64,000 nucleotides of DNA, taken from the NCBI RefSeq assembly GCF_001553115.1, contig NZ_KQ960157.1, positions 1-64,000 on the forward strand. Reading direction: 5' to 3'. The DNA is from Aedoeadaptatus coxii (GTDB lineage Bacteria > Bacillota > Clostridia > Tissierellales > Peptoniphilaceae). The number at the start of each line of letters is the position of its first letter. Within the stretch, counting starts at the first letter, position 1. Below, piece after piece: positions 36,843-45,557 of this stretch. Below the pieces are notes generated by a model. It was not told the origin of the DNA. It worked only from the letters and a program-made list of their open reading frames with translations, and ran no database searches. A program made the translations under genes and the position numbers.

Positions 36843-38795
36843 CTATTGATGTTTTTTTAATCGTAAGCTGTCGGATTTAAATTCCCGGCCGCTTCCGCTG
36901 TAATAACGGCTGAAGAGTTCGTAGTATTCCAGGCGCAAGCCTTGAATAAAGACGATCAAACCTTCGAGTCCGATGATTAATATGTTTCCGAGGATGAGGA
37001 TCACCACGCCGCCTGCATCGTGGGGTGCCATTTCCGCCATGGTATGGAAGGCCATAAAGAGCCCCACGTGGTTAATGGCAAAGGCGCCGACACGAATGAA
37101 GGACACGATCCCCGAAAGTGTGGAAATTAAAAGTTCGATCATGGAGAAGGAACTTTCGATAAAGTAGCCGCTTTTTCCGCCTTCGTATTGAACGTCGGTT
37201 TTTTGGATTTTCGCCATAATGGGTTTTTTGAAGATCATGAGAATGATGGACAAAATTAAAATGGCGGCGGCGACGGGCATGGGCACGATGGTGACCACGC
37301 CTGCCACGTCCAGAATCATAAAGAGGAGCATGGCAAAGACTAAGAATCCGAAAAGGCCGTGTTCCCCAAAAAGACCCCTGGCCAAATCTTTGTTTTTAAT
37401 GGCGTTGGCAAAGTTCATGCCGTAGGCAAGCACTAAGAGGATGACCCCAAAGCCGATGGCCACGCCGAGAACTTGCTCGATGTTTTGGAAGGGACGCATC
37501 CAAAGGGCGTCGATAATCTCTTCATTGCCGAAGACCGATCCGTATAAAAAGCCGAAGATCACCGAGGCGCCGCCCATTCGCATCAGGAGGCCGCCCATGT
37601 CTTTTTGCCATTTCTTGGATACGAGCCAACCGACGAGAATGAAGATGGCCCCTTGCCCCACGTCGCCGAACATGGCGCCGAAAAGGAGCAGGTAGGTAAT
37701 GCCGACAAAGACCGTCGGGTCGATTTCATTGTATTTCGGAATCCCGTACATTCTCACAAGGAGCTCGAAGGGCTTAAAGAATTTCGGGTTGGAAAGTTTT
37801 GTCGGCGGCGTAATGCCTTTGGCCGCGGAATCTTCTTCCTGTATGGTCAAGACGACGTCGGGGTATTTCTTCGTGCGGCGACGGACTTCTTCGATGCCCG
37901 CTTCGTCGGTCCAGCCGGTCATTAGGAAGTATTTTTTCGAAACGGCCATGTGTTCCTTGGCCTCTTCCACTCGGCCTAAAAAGAGAATGTGGGCTAATAT
38001 CTTGCGGACTTTGTCTCGATCGTCCTTATAGATTTGTTCCCTTTCGGCTTCGATTTCTTTGAGTCGACGGTGGAGTTTTTCTTCTTCTTCCCTAAATTCC
38101 TGTAGGGTTTCCCGAGGTGTGCCGTTGGCGTAATCCAAAATGGGCACATCGATCCAGTGTAGGGATTTCAAGACCCTGTCGATTTCCTCGCTTACTTCGT
38201 TGGGGTAAGTAATCATGTAAACTTCTTCGTCTTCGAAGGAACCTGTATGGAAAATAAGGGCCAACAGATTCTCGTAGCTGTTTTTCAAGCGAATCCGCGC
38301 CGATTTTTCCAACCGTCCGAAACGGGTGGAGAAGTATTTCATGTCTTTGACCTTGGAAAGATCCACGTCTACATTTTCAAAGAGCGACAGATTCTCTTCA
38401 AACATGTCGATGTTATCCAACCGCTTTAAGATCTCGTCGTATTCCTCTTGCATGGGCCCGAGGCGTTCCATGAGCTTATTATAATAGCCGACGACGTCTG
38501 CATCTTTATCGAAATCGTTTAAATCCAGATCGTCGATTTTAAAGTACTCGAGAAGCTTTTGCGCTTCCTGTGTGCGTTGCCGCACATCGTTATCAATGGG
38601 AAAAGGTGCCAGATTGTTTAAATCCACGACCATTTCCACATTGTCTTCGAGAGAGTAAATATTGCTATTTTCCGATAGCTGCGTCATAGCATCTACCATA
38701 TCGAGGGCGCCCGATTGAAGCACTTCGAATAGAATATCATTCATGTTTTCCAATCGTCCCACGACGCTCAGCATGACCATTCTCTCTACTGCCAT
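36843..38795 (-). CDS. V-type ATP synthase/ATPase subunit I (a-type stator)
   Basis: A 650-residue two-part protein. The N-terminal half (about 1-330) is soluble and charged with coiled-coil arms that contact the peripheral stalks. The C-terminal half has about seven or eight membrane segments, with the family blocks GITYLLLFGAMFGDVGQGAIF and SFIRVGAFAINHVGLFMAF, the latter containing the essential arginine near the ion path, and GLEGLIVFIQGLRLEYYELFSRYY at the end. Forms the ion channel against the c-ring. Overlaps the subunit C gene by 10 nt. Confidence 0.94.
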   Translation of the reverse strand: MAVERMVMLSVVGRLENMNDILFEVLQSGALDMVDAMTQLSENSNIYSLEDNVEMVVDLNNLAPFPIDNDVRQRTQEAQKLLEYFKIDDLDLNDFDKDADVVGYYNKLMERLGPMQEEYDEILKRLDNIDMFEENLSLFENVDVDLSKVKDMKYFSTRFGRLEKSARIRLKNSYENLLALIFHTGSFEDEEVYMITYPNEVSEEIDRVLKSLHWIDVPILDYANGTPRETLQEFREEEEKLHRRLKEIEAEREQIYKDDRDKVRKILAHILFLGRVEEAKEHMAVSKKYFLMTGWTDEAGIEEVRRRTKKYPDVVLTIQEEDSAAKGITPPTKLSNPKFFKPFELLVRMYGIPKYNEIDPTVFVGITYLLLFGAMFGDVGQGAIFILVGWLVSKKWQKDMGGLLMRMGGASVIFGFLYGSVFGNEEIIDALWMRPFQNIEQVLGVAIGFGVILLVLAYGMNFANAIKNKDLARGLFGEHGLFGFLVFAMLLFMILDVAGVVTIVPMPVAAAILILSIILMIFKKPIMAKIQKTDVQYEGGKSGYFIESSFSMIELLISTLSGIVSFIRVGAFAINHVGLFMAFHTMAEMAPHDAGGVVILILGNILIIGLEGLIVFIQGLRLEYYELFSRYYSGSGREFKSDSLRLKKHQ

Positions 38796-39805
38796 ACTTC
38801 ACCTTCTTTCTCGGGAATCGTCAACAGATTCCGTATCATGTCTTTTCCAAAACCTAAACGCAAGCCTTCGAGAGTCGTGGAGACGTCGCGAATGGCAAAC
38901 TCCAGCAAAATGGACAGGGCGACGATTCGCCCTATGGACATGGTTTCTTTTTGATAATACGTCGTATACATTTTCCAAATATCCCGGGAAGCCAGTACGT
39001 CGGTCATGTGATTGTCCCGCTTTTTTTGGAATAAAAACGAGAAACTCGAATGGCGTACCGATTCCACCAGTATCTCCACATTGTCCGAATAGACCCATTG
39101 TTTAATGAGGGGCCTCGGAATGTTACCGCCGCGAATGACGAAGTTTTCCATTTCCGGCTTCAAAATATCGTAATTCTTTTTCGCCCTGTAAATATAGAAG
39201 ATATTTAATAGGTCGATGTGGCGATTGAGCATAGCTAACACCGCTTTACGATCTTTTTTTGACAGATGGTTCGCCTCGCGTACGAGGTTTTCGTAATAGG
39301 ACTGATCCAGTTCCATTTCGATATAAAATAAAATGCGATCCCTCGAAACATCTTTATAGGATGAAAGCAAGCGACCATACTTCGTCGTCTCCAGTATTTT
39401 AAACAAGTCATCCGGCCTTAGTGCCTGATCGCGAGGCAAAAGGGACGGATCGAAGGAAAGGAGACTATTCCTTACAATGTCGATGTTTTCGTCGTGATAA
39501 ACGGCACGAAAAATCCGCTTAATGTCCTGAATGGTGTAGCGCTCCAACATGGAGGCATAAAACGTGCGCGCCGGCCCCTGCAAATAATGCTCGAAACTTT
39601 TTAGTGCCGCAAACACTTTCTGCTCCATTTTCACATTGACCTCGAGCAGATGCGCGTCTTCTGAAAGTTCGATATCCCAATCCTTTGCGACAATGTCCAG
39701 CCCGTCGGTGTAATTGCCTGCCTCCAGGATTTTCAAGGGAACCTGGGGCTTTAAGTAATGGGCGCAAACGGCGACGGCCTTTGTATTTACTGCAGCGTAA
39801 TTCAT
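38786..39805 (-). CDS. V-type ATP synthase/ATPase subunit C (d-type)
   Basis: A 339-residue helical subunit linking the central shaft to the membrane rotor. It shows the three-lobed helical pattern of archaeal/bacterial C (eukaryotic d) subunits, with EANHLSKKDRKAVLAMLNRHIDLLNIFYIYRAKKNYD-type central block (about residues 190-220) and a C-terminal RDVSTTLEGLRLGFGKDMIR. It is placed before subunit I here, whereas the Enterococcus hirae ntp operon has C after E. ATG preceded by AGGAGGG. Confidence 0.87.
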   Translation of the reverse strand: MNYAAVNTKAVAVCAHYLKPQVPLKILEAGNYTDGLDIVAKDWDIELSEDAHLLEVNVKMEQKVFAALKSFEHYLQGPARTFYASMLERYTIQDIKRIFRAVYHDENIDIVRNSLLSFDPSLLPRDQALRPDDLFKILETTKYGRLLSSYKDVSRDRILFYIEMELDQSYYENLVREANHLSKKDRKAVLAMLNRHIDLLNIFYIYRAKKNYDILKPEMENFVIRGGNIPRPLIKQWVYSDNVEILVESVRHSSFSFLFQKKRDNHMTDVLASRDIWKMYTTYYQKETMSIGRIVALSILLEFAIRDVSTTLEGLRLGFGKDMIRNLLTIPEKEGEVWQ

Positions 39806-39814
39806 AACGCCCTC

Positions 39815-40123
39815 CTATAAATCGAGGAGCTGAAAGGCTTGTTCAACCAGTTCTTTTCTATGCTCTTTGTAGACCGCGCTGACCTCTTCGAGCTTTTCGT
39901 AATTGGCTTTTCGAATCTCGTCGACGACTTCCATGGCTTCGCTATAAATTTTATCGTAGCCGGCCTTGGCCGCATCTTTCGATCCTTCCCGCTCGTCCGC
40001 TTCCATTTCCGAGAAATGCTTTTGCAGAGCGGATTTTTCGTCTTCAATGGAGGATTCTTTATCCTGAACCATTTTATCCGTTTTTTCATCTAAGGCGATG
40101 ACGCTTCGAATCAATTGTTCCAC
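39815..40123 (-). CDS. V-type ATPase peripheral-stalk subunit H/G-like (NtpF position)
   Basis: A 102-residue, highly charged coiled-coil protein (KESSIEDEKSALQKHFSEME onward) with GTG start after AAAGGGG. First gene of the operon, where NtpF/AhaH-type stalk subunits sit. It lacks strong motifs, as is usual for this subunit, so the call depends on size, coiled coil and position. Expected to pair with subunit E as the peripheral stator. Confidence 0.78.
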   Translation of the reverse strand: MEQLIRSVIALDEKTDKMVQDKESSIEDEKSALQKHFSEMEADEREGSKDAAKAGYDKIYSEAMEVVDEIRKANYEKLEEVSAVYKEHRKELVEQAFQLLDL

Positions 40124-40154
40124 AGATACGCCCCTTTCTTTTTCTACTCTCGCA

Positions 40155-40173
40155 GGCTTTCTCCCGGAAAGCC
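40155..40173 (-). promoter_or_regulatory. Leader hairpin of the V-ATPase operon
   Basis: Perfect 7-bp stem GGCTTTC/GAAAGCC with a 5-nt loop, in the ~57-nt predicted leader. No U-tract. Confidence 0.4.
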
Positions 40174-40186
40174 CACAATCAGATTC

Positions 40187-40215
40187 ATTCTAGCACTTGA
40201 TGGTTTTTAAAGCAA
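40187..40215 (-). promoter_or_regulatory. Promoter of the V-ATPase operon
   Basis: Minus strand: -35 TTGCTT (40210-40215), 17-nt spacer, extended -10 TGCTAGAAT (TAGAAT at 40187-40192). Predicted start near 40180. Confidence 0.65.
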
Positions 40216-40461
40216 AAAAATGCCTCTGTTAAATAATGGTGATAAAGATTAAAAATAAGACAACATTCGCCACAAAAAAATCATAAACATATAAAAAGAA
40301 AGACAACAATTTCACGCATCTTTTAAATTGCGTACTTTGTTGTATTTTACAGCAAAATACGCTTTGTTATCAATTTCCTTCCGACAAATTTATAGTTTTA
40401 ATTTCACAAGATTATCATTTTTCAGATATTCATTCCCTTTATAAAAATTTTTCATTTTTTA
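40216..40461. other. AT-rich divergent intergenic region
   Basis: About 245 nt between the V-ATPase and Lrp promoters with no coding sequence. It holds a perfect 7-bp inverted repeat, GTATTTT/AAAATAC (40342-40360), flanked by two TTTGTT copies; this could be a binding site for the divergently encoded Lrp protein. Nothing else stands out. Confidence 0.5.
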
Positions 40462-40490
40462 ATGAAATGACGCTATTTTTTTGGTATAAT
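40462..40490 (+). promoter_or_regulatory. Promoter of the Lrp-type regulator gene
   Basis: Extended -10 TGGTATAAT (TATAAT at 40485-40490) with a weak -35 ATGAAA (40462-40467) at 17 nt. Start near 40497. Confidence 0.6.
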
Positions 40491-40531
40491 CTTTCTGAAC
40501 ATATTTGTTTTAATTAAGGGAGGTGCATCTT

Positions 40532-41023
40532 ATGCACATTAATCGTTTTACCGGTGATTCCATCGATACTTATATCCTGTCGCTCCTAAACGAGAACAGC
40601 CGTATGTCGTTGAGCGATATTGCAAAAAAGGTGAGCTTATCCGTTTCCGCAACCCGCAACCGTATCCACCGCCTGGAAGATGCAGGAGTGATTGCAGGTT
40701 ACACTATTTTGCTCGGCGGCGAAGAAGATGATTCCTACATCCATTCGTTCTGCCTCATCGATATCTCGGAAGAAGATAACACCATCGAGGAATTCATCAA
40801 TTACGTTCAATCGTCACCTGAAGTCACCGATTGCTGGAAATTAATGGGAGAATATCAATTCCTGATCCGCATTAAATCCACTTCTTCCAAATCACTGGAC
40901 GACTTCCTTATGCGCTTAAGAGATATGATCTCCATTAAACGCACCAACACCATCGGCGCTTTGAATCAAGTCAAGGGCAAAGATATTAGAGAACATAATT
41001 CTATTCGTATTCACGAAAAATAA
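40532..41023 (+). CDS. Lrp/AsnC-family transcriptional regulator
   Basis: A 163-residue feast/famine regulator. The N-terminal helix-turn-helix is clear (IDTYILSLLNENSRMSLSDIAKKVSLSVSATRNRIHRLEDAGVIAGYT), and the C-terminal RAM/AsnC ligand-binding domain shows HSFCLIDISEEDNTIEEF and SSPEVTDCWKLMGEYQFLIRI. The ATG at 40532 fits AAGGGAGG; a GTG three codons earlier lies within the ribosome binding site. Such proteins sense amino acids and form octamers. Its gene lies between the V-ATPase operon and hom, so either could be a target; that is a guess. Confidence 0.9.
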   Translation: MHINRFTGDSIDTYILSLLNENSRMSLSDIAKKVSLSVSATRNRIHRLEDAGVIAGYTILLGGEEDDSYIHSFCLIDISEEDNTIEEFINYVQSSPEVTDCWKLMGEYQFLIRIKSTSSKSLDDFLMRLRDMISIKRTNTIGALNQVKGKDIREHNSIRIHEK

Positions 41024-41024
41024 T

Positions 41025-41054
41025 AAGGCGAGTATCTACTCGCTTTATTTTTTT
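41025..41054 (+). terminator. Terminator of the Lrp-type regulator gene
   Basis: AAGGCGAG/CTCGCTTT stem (one G-U) with a 6-nt loop and a following T-run. Confidence 0.75.
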
Positions 41055-41057
41055 GCG

Positions 41058-41082
41058 CGAAAAAAGAGCCCCGAAGGGCTCT
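41058..41082 (-). terminator. Terminator of hom
   Basis: AGAGCCC/GGGCTCT stem with a tetraloop; T-run on the minus strand. Just past the hom stop. Confidence 0.8.
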
Positions 41083-41085
41083 CTT

Positions 41086-42234
41086 CTATAATGTGTCCGA
41101 CTCGATACGTGCAAAGAATGTGTCCTTGTCGATTAAGTCTAAAAGTGTTTCCCGCGGAATTTCTTTTGTAATGGTGAACTCCCCTTCTTCCCGTTCCGCC
41201 ACGTCGCCGGAAAGTTTTTTCGCCACAAGGTAACGGCCTTTCACCGGGGCGAGTTTTTTTCCTCCCCGTTTCAGCAAAGGCATGGCGCTTTTTGTCGCCG
41301 CGGAAATAATATCGGCGACGACGGCGTTGCCCGTAGGTTCTTTGCCTGCGCCGGGTCCTGTAAAGGCGAGATCGCCGACGAAGGATCCCTTTACATTCAC
41401 CTGATTAATGGCATCGGGCAAAATGGCCAGGCTGTCCGCCTCATCTAAAATCACCGGTTCCACCACGGCTTCGATGCCGTCTTTAGCAGGTTTTGCCGAG
41501 GCCACGAGTTTTACTTTTTGGCCTTTGCTCTTTAAAAAGCTGACGATGTCGCCGTTTAATTGGGCGATGCCGCGAGTGGGAATGGCGTCGCCGTCCACGT
41601 GGCCGAAGGCCATTTCGATAAGCAGGTGCAGTTTACGGCGGGTATCGAAACCTTCCACATCGTCTGTCGGATCTTGTTCGGCATATCCCAGTTCCTGACA
41701 GAGTTTTAAGGTGGCGTCATATTCCGCCCCTTCTTTAAACATGGCATTGATTAAATAGTTACAGGTGCCGTTTAAAATGCCCTGTACCTTTTCGATTTCA
41801 TTTTCGAGACAGAGCCCGCGAAGGGGCGTTAAGACGGGAATACCGCCGCCTACCGCCGCTTCAAACAAGAAGGGAACTTCTTCTTTTTCGGCGATAGCGT
41901 TCAGCTCTTCAAAATGAGCGCTCACCGCCGCTTTATTGGCGGTTACTACGGCGACGCCCGCTTCCAGGGCGCGCTTCATGTAGTCGTAGGCCATGTCCAT
42001 GGCGCCGGTAGCTTCGGCGACGATGTCCACTTCTTTTAAAACGGCGTCGTAATCTTTCGCCGTCACTACTTTTTCGGGAAGTTCTTTTCCCAGGCGTTCG
42101 GCGCTGCGATCGCTGGCCACGATATAGGCGATGTCCATTTCGCCGACGGTTTCTTTTAAAATGTTGTGACGTGCTTTTAAAATATCGTAGGCGCCTCGCC
42201 CGACAGTTCCGAATCCGATAAGTGCAATTTTCAT
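41086..42234 (-). CDS. hom: Homoserine dehydrogenase
   Basis: A 382-residue NAD(P)-dependent enzyme that reduces aspartate semialdehyde to homoserine on the way to threonine and methionine. GFGTVGRG is the nucleotide-binding loop, VVTANKAAVS carries a catalytic lysine, GILNGTCNYLI and GYAEQDPTDDVEGFDTRRKL are diagnostic. It ends without the C-terminal ACT regulatory domain common in Gram-positive homologues of about 430 residues, so threonine feedback through that domain is not expected. Divergent from asd, which makes its substrate. Confidence 0.94.
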   Translation of the reverse strand: MKIALIGFGTVGRGAYDILKARHNILKETVGEMDIAYIVASDRSAERLGKELPEKVVTAKDYDAVLKEVDIVAEATGAMDMAYDYMKRALEAGVAVVTANKAAVSAHFEELNAIAEKEEVPFLFEAAVGGGIPVLTPLRGLCLENEIEKVQGILNGTCNYLINAMFKEGAEYDATLKLCQELGYAEQDPTDDVEGFDTRRKLHLLIEMAFGHVDGDAIPTRGIAQLNGDIVSFLKSKGQKVKLVASAKPAKDGIEAVVEPVILDEADSLAILPDAINQVNVKGSFVGDLAFTGPGAGKEPTGNAVVADIISAATKSAMPLLKRGGKKLAPVKGRYLVAKKLSGDVAEREEGEFTITKEIPRETLLDLIDKDTFFARIESDTL

Positions 42235-42272
42235 AATTCCCCCTTTTCTTTTGTCCTTTAACGTATTATGAA

Positions 42273-42305
42273 TTGACTATACTAGAGAGTTTTTGTTATA
42301 GTCAA
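42273..42305. promoter_or_regulatory. Overlapping palindromic divergent promoters for hom and asd
   Basis: A perfect 9-bp inverted repeat, TTGACTATA (42273-42281) and TATAGTCAA (42297-42305). On the plus strand it reads -35 TTGACT, 18-nt spacer, -10 TATAGT (42297-42302) towards asd. On the minus strand the same bases read -35 TTGACT (42300-42305), 18 nt, -10 TATAGT (42276-42281) towards hom. Confidence 0.8.
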
Positions 42306-42341
42306 GAAAAACTATTTGGTATATGAAAGAAGGTACATATT

Positions 42342-43331
42342 ATGGTCTATCGTTTAGCAATCTTAGGCGCCACCGGTCTTGTAGGACAAACAATGCGCAG
42401 CATTTTGGAAGAAAAGGATCTTCCCTTGGATCTTACCATGTTCGCATCGGCAAACAGCGCCGGCAAAACTTTTTCGTTCAAGGGCGAGGAACACACCATT
42501 CAAGAACTGACAGAAGACGCTTTAAGAGAAGGTAAATTTGATTTTGTCTTAAGCGCATTGGATGGCAATTTAGCTGCCAAGTTCTGCCCCGTCGCCGCCG
42601 AAGCGGGAAGCGTGGTCATCGACAACAGCTCCCATTTCCGCATGAAGGAAGATATTCCTTTGGTCGTGCCGGAAATTAACGCTCAAGACGGCCTCGAAGC
42701 CAAGGGCATTATCGCCAACCCCAATTGCTCCACGATTCAATCGGTTGTGGCGCTGAAACCTGTGGAAGATTTGTTTAAAATTAAGCGCATCGTCTACACC
42801 ACTTTCCAAGCGGTTAGCGGCTCCGGCGTGAACGGCATCGCCGATTTGGAACGGGGCATCGAAGGAGGCGCACCGGAATTTTATCCCCATCCCATTGCCT
42901 ACAACTGTCTTCCCCATATTGACGATTTCTTAGAAGACGGTTACACCAAAGAAGAAATGAAGATGGTGAACGAATCTCGCAAAATTTTCCACCGCCCGGA
43001 TCTCGCCGTAACAGCTACGGCTGTGCGCGTGCCCGTTAAAGGCGCCCACGCCATTTCCATTAATGTTACCTGCGAAAATCCCGTGGATTTGGATAAGCTT
43101 CGCAAGGCGTACGAGGCAATGGACGACGTCGTCTTACAAGACGATGTGAAAAATCTGGTCTATCCCCTTCAAATTGAAGCCGAAGGAAAGGACGAGGTGT
43201 TCGTCGGTCGTATTCGTAAAGATGATTCCTGCGAAAACACCATTAATCTTTGGGTCGTCGCCGATAATATTCGCAAAGGCGCCGCACTGAACGCCATTCA
43301 AATTTTAGAACAACTTTTGGCCGATCGCTAA
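42342..43331 (+). CDS. asd: Aspartate-semialdehyde dehydrogenase
   Basis: A 329-residue NADP-dependent enzyme making aspartate semialdehyde, the branch point to lysine/diaminopimelate, threonine and methionine. GATGLVGQTM is the nucleotide-binding loop, the catalytic cysteine is in NPNCSTIQ (about residue 128), substrate-binding FQAVSGSG follows, and the catalytic histidine is in VKGAHAIS. AAGAAGG precedes the ATG. Its stop overlaps the next start (TAATG). Expressed from the symmetrical hom/asd promoter. Confidence 0.95.
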   Translation: MVYRLAILGATGLVGQTMRSILEEKDLPLDLTMFASANSAGKTFSFKGEEHTIQELTEDALREGKFDFVLSALDGNLAAKFCPVAAEAGSVVIDNSSHFRMKEDIPLVVPEINAQDGLEAKGIIANPNCSTIQSVVALKPVEDLFKIKRIVYTTFQAVSGSGVNGIADLERGIEGGAPEFYPHPIAYNCLPHIDDFLEDGYTKEEMKMVNESRKIFHRPDLAVTATAVRVPVKGAHAISINVTCENPVDLDKLRKAYEAMDDVVLQDDVKNLVYPLQIEAEGKDEVFVGRIRKDDSCENTINLWVVADNIRKGAALNAIQILEQLLADR

Positions 43332-44125
43332 TGAAAGTTTCCATCGTACAAGCGGGCATCGGCCCCATGACCCTTTCGGAAAATCGAAAGGTTATTTTCG
43401 ACGACATGGACGAAGCCCTTTCATCGAATCCCGACGTCATCGTCTTGCCGGAAATGTGGAATTCGGGCTTCTACCCGGAAAAGTTTACGGATCACGACGA
43501 TTATAAAGAAAGTGAGCTGCAACAAGCCCTTTCGGATTTTGCCCGCAGCCACAACGTCAATCTCGTCGCCGGTTCCATCACCGTTCGCGAAGGCGAGGGA
43601 CGGGCCAATCGAAGCTTTATTTACGATCGGGAGGGACATCTTTTAGGCACTTACGACAAGGCCCATTTATTTCCCGTAGGCGAAGAGAAAAACCTCTTTA
43701 CTCCCGGCGATCACAATCTTTCCTTTGCTCTCGACGGCATCGACTGCGGCATTATTACCTGTTTCGAACTGCGTATGCCCGAGTGGGTACGCCTCGCCGT
43801 ATCGGGCAAGGCGAAGGTCCTCTTCGTGCCCATGGCATGGGGACTTTCCCGCGTACCTCATATGCATTTATTTGCAAAAGCGCGAGCCGTGGAAAATCAA
43901 TGTTTCGTCGTGGCGGTGAACTGCACGAAAATGGGCGATTACCACGCCATGGGCGGCGGCGGAAGCTGCATTTATGGCCCGGCCGGCGAGGAAATCCTCA
44001 TGACGGGAACGGAAGAAGCCGTTAAAACCGTCACCCTCGATTTGATGCGCATCGAAAAGGAAAAATCCTTCTTCGATCTCTATCACGAACGCCGCCCCGA
44101 ACTTTACAAGGGGCTCATTCAATAG
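43331..44125 (+). CDS. Carbon-nitrogen hydrolase (nitrilase superfamily, omega-amidase-like)
   Basis: A 264-residue enzyme with the nitrilase-fold catalytic triad visible: Glu in VVLPEMWNSGFY (written VLPEMWNSG), Lys in GTYDKAHLF and Cys in GIITCFELRMPEW. This arrangement is typical of omega-amidase/carbamoylase-like members that cleave amides of 2-oxo acids or N-carbamoyl compounds. Substrate unknown. Co-transcribed with asd (1-nt overlap) and the M20 gene (8-nt gap). Confidence 0.88.
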   Translation: MKVSIVQAGIGPMTLSENRKVIFDDMDEALSSNPDVIVLPEMWNSGFYPEKFTDHDDYKESELQQALSDFARSHNVNLVAGSITVREGEGRANRSFIYDREGHLLGTYDKAHLFPVGEEKNLFTPGDHNLSFALDGIDCGIITCFELRMPEWVRLAVSGKAKVLFVPMAWGLSRVPHMHLFAKARAVENQCFVVAVNCTKMGDYHAMGGGGSCIYGPAGEEILMTGTEEAVKTVTLDLMRIEKEKSFFDLYHERRPELYKGLIQ

Positions 44126-44133
44126 GAGCACAC

Positions 44134-45294
44134 ATGGATCTCGAAAAAATAAAAGCTATAGCCGACGACGTTAAAACACTTTATCGCCATCTTCACGCCC
44201 ACCCGGAAATCAGCGGCGAAGAAAGAGAAACTTCCCGTTTTTTACAGGAACAAATGAAAGCTTTAGGCTACGACCTTACGGTTTACGATAATTTCGGCTT
44301 TCACGGCGACTTAAAAGGCGACGAGAAGGGGCCGACGGTGGCCCTTCGTGCCGACATGGATGCCCTTCCCATTACAGAAGCCACCCAACTTCCCTTTTGT
44401 TCCGAAAACCCCGGGCTTATGCACGCCTGCGGCCACGACATGCACATGGCCTGCCTTTTAGGCACGGCGCGGTATTTTTCCGAGCATCGCCATTTCCCGG
44501 GAAACCTTCGCCTGATTTTTCAGCCCAATGAAGAAAAAGACGGCGGCGCCGAACCTATGGTAAAGGAAGGGGTCATGAAGGGCGTGGATTACGTCATGGG
44601 CCTTCACGTTTCCCCCGATCTTTTAACGGGAACCTTCGGCGTGTTGCCGGGCTTTATGTACGCAAGCGTGGAAGATTTTAAAATCACGCTAAAGGGCAAG
44701 GGCGGCCACGCCGCCAATCCCGAGCGCGCCGTGGATCCCATCGTCTGCGGGGGACATGTGATCGTCGCCCTTCAAACCATTGTCGCCCGTCGCTTTTCGC
44801 CCTTTACGCCGGCGGTGGTCACCATCGGCTCCGTTCACGGAGGCAACAAGCACAATATTATTCCAAGCGACATGACCATCGAAGGCACGATCCGCGCCAA
44901 CACGAAGGAAAATCGCGACAAGCTTCGCGCCCATCTTACAGAAATTGCCGAATGCACGGCAAAAGCCCACGGATGCACGTGTACTGTTGACATCGTAAAA
45001 GGCTATGTGCCCTTGATTAACGACGAAAAGGCCACGGCATCTGTAAAACAAACTCTGGAAGAAACTTTCGGCAAAGACGCCGTCATTACCTTGCCCACGC
45101 CGACCATGGCGGCGGAAGACTTCGCCTATTATTTAGAAGAGGCGCCCGGAACCTTTATTAATCTGGGCGTCGGTCGCCCCGGGGAAAAAGCGGCCATTCA
45201 CACGGCGACCTTTTATCCGGAAGAAGACGCCCTCTACTACGGCATCGCCGCGGAAGTGGCATCGGCACTCCATTTTATGAACGAAGGAAAATAA
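44134..45294 (+). CDS. M20 family metal-dependent amidohydrolase
   Basis: A 386-residue di-metal amidohydrolase of the hippurate/N-acyl-amino-acid deacylase branch. Metal ligands appear in LRADMDALPI, HACGHDMHMA, the catalytic pair in QPNEEKDGGAEPM and GLHVSPDL. The dimerisation domain follows around residues 175-290. The homology group includes N-acetyl-diaminopimelate deacetylases and aminoacyl hydrolases; with asd upstream, a role in the acetylated diaminopimelate route is possible but not shown. Third gene of the operon. Confidence 0.9.
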   Translation: MDLEKIKAIADDVKTLYRHLHAHPEISGEERETSRFLQEQMKALGYDLTVYDNFGFHGDLKGDEKGPTVALRADMDALPITEATQLPFCSENPGLMHACGHDMHMACLLGTARYFSEHRHFPGNLRLIFQPNEEKDGGAEPMVKEGVMKGVDYVMGLHVSPDLLTGTFGVLPGFMYASVEDFKITLKGKGGHAANPERAVDPIVCGGHVIVALQTIVARRFSPFTPAVVTIGSVHGGNKHNIIPSDMTIEGTIRANTKENRDKLRAHLTEIAECTAKAHGCTCTVDIVKGYVPLINDEKATASVKQTLEETFGKDAVITLPTPTMAAEDFAYYLEEAPGTFINLGVGRPGEKAAIHTATFYPEEDALYYGIAAEVASALHFMNEGK

Positions 45295-45295
45295 T

Positions 45296-45328
45296 AACCT
45301 CCCCAAGTTAAGTCTTGGGGAGGTTTTT
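45296..45328 (+). terminator. Terminator of the asd operon
   Basis: Perfect 12-bp stem AACCTCCCCAAG with its complement, 6-nt loop, T-run. Confidence 0.88.
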
Positions 45329-45476
45329 CCTCATTTAATGGACGGGGCGGGAAAAAACCTTTGGTTTTACAAATGCATTTTCCCATAGTTTCGCCGCCTT
45401 TTTCTCATTGAATTAAAGTCTTCTCGTTCCCTAAATTAGGGGCTTTGTTTGTCTCTATCTTAGCAAACTACCTGTA

Positions 45477-45505
45477 TTGACTTTAATCCGAACACGATAT
45501 ACAAT
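45477..45505 (+). promoter_or_regulatory. Strong SigA promoter of the aminotransferase gene
   Basis: -35 TTGACT (45477-45482), 17-nt spacer, -10 TACAAT (45500-45505). Start near 45512, leader about 46 nt. The remainder of 45329-45476 shows no coding or structured element. Confidence 0.8.
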
Positions 45506-45557
45506 AAACACGTAAACGTTTCCCTACTATCTTATGACGATACGAAAGGAGTTCCTA

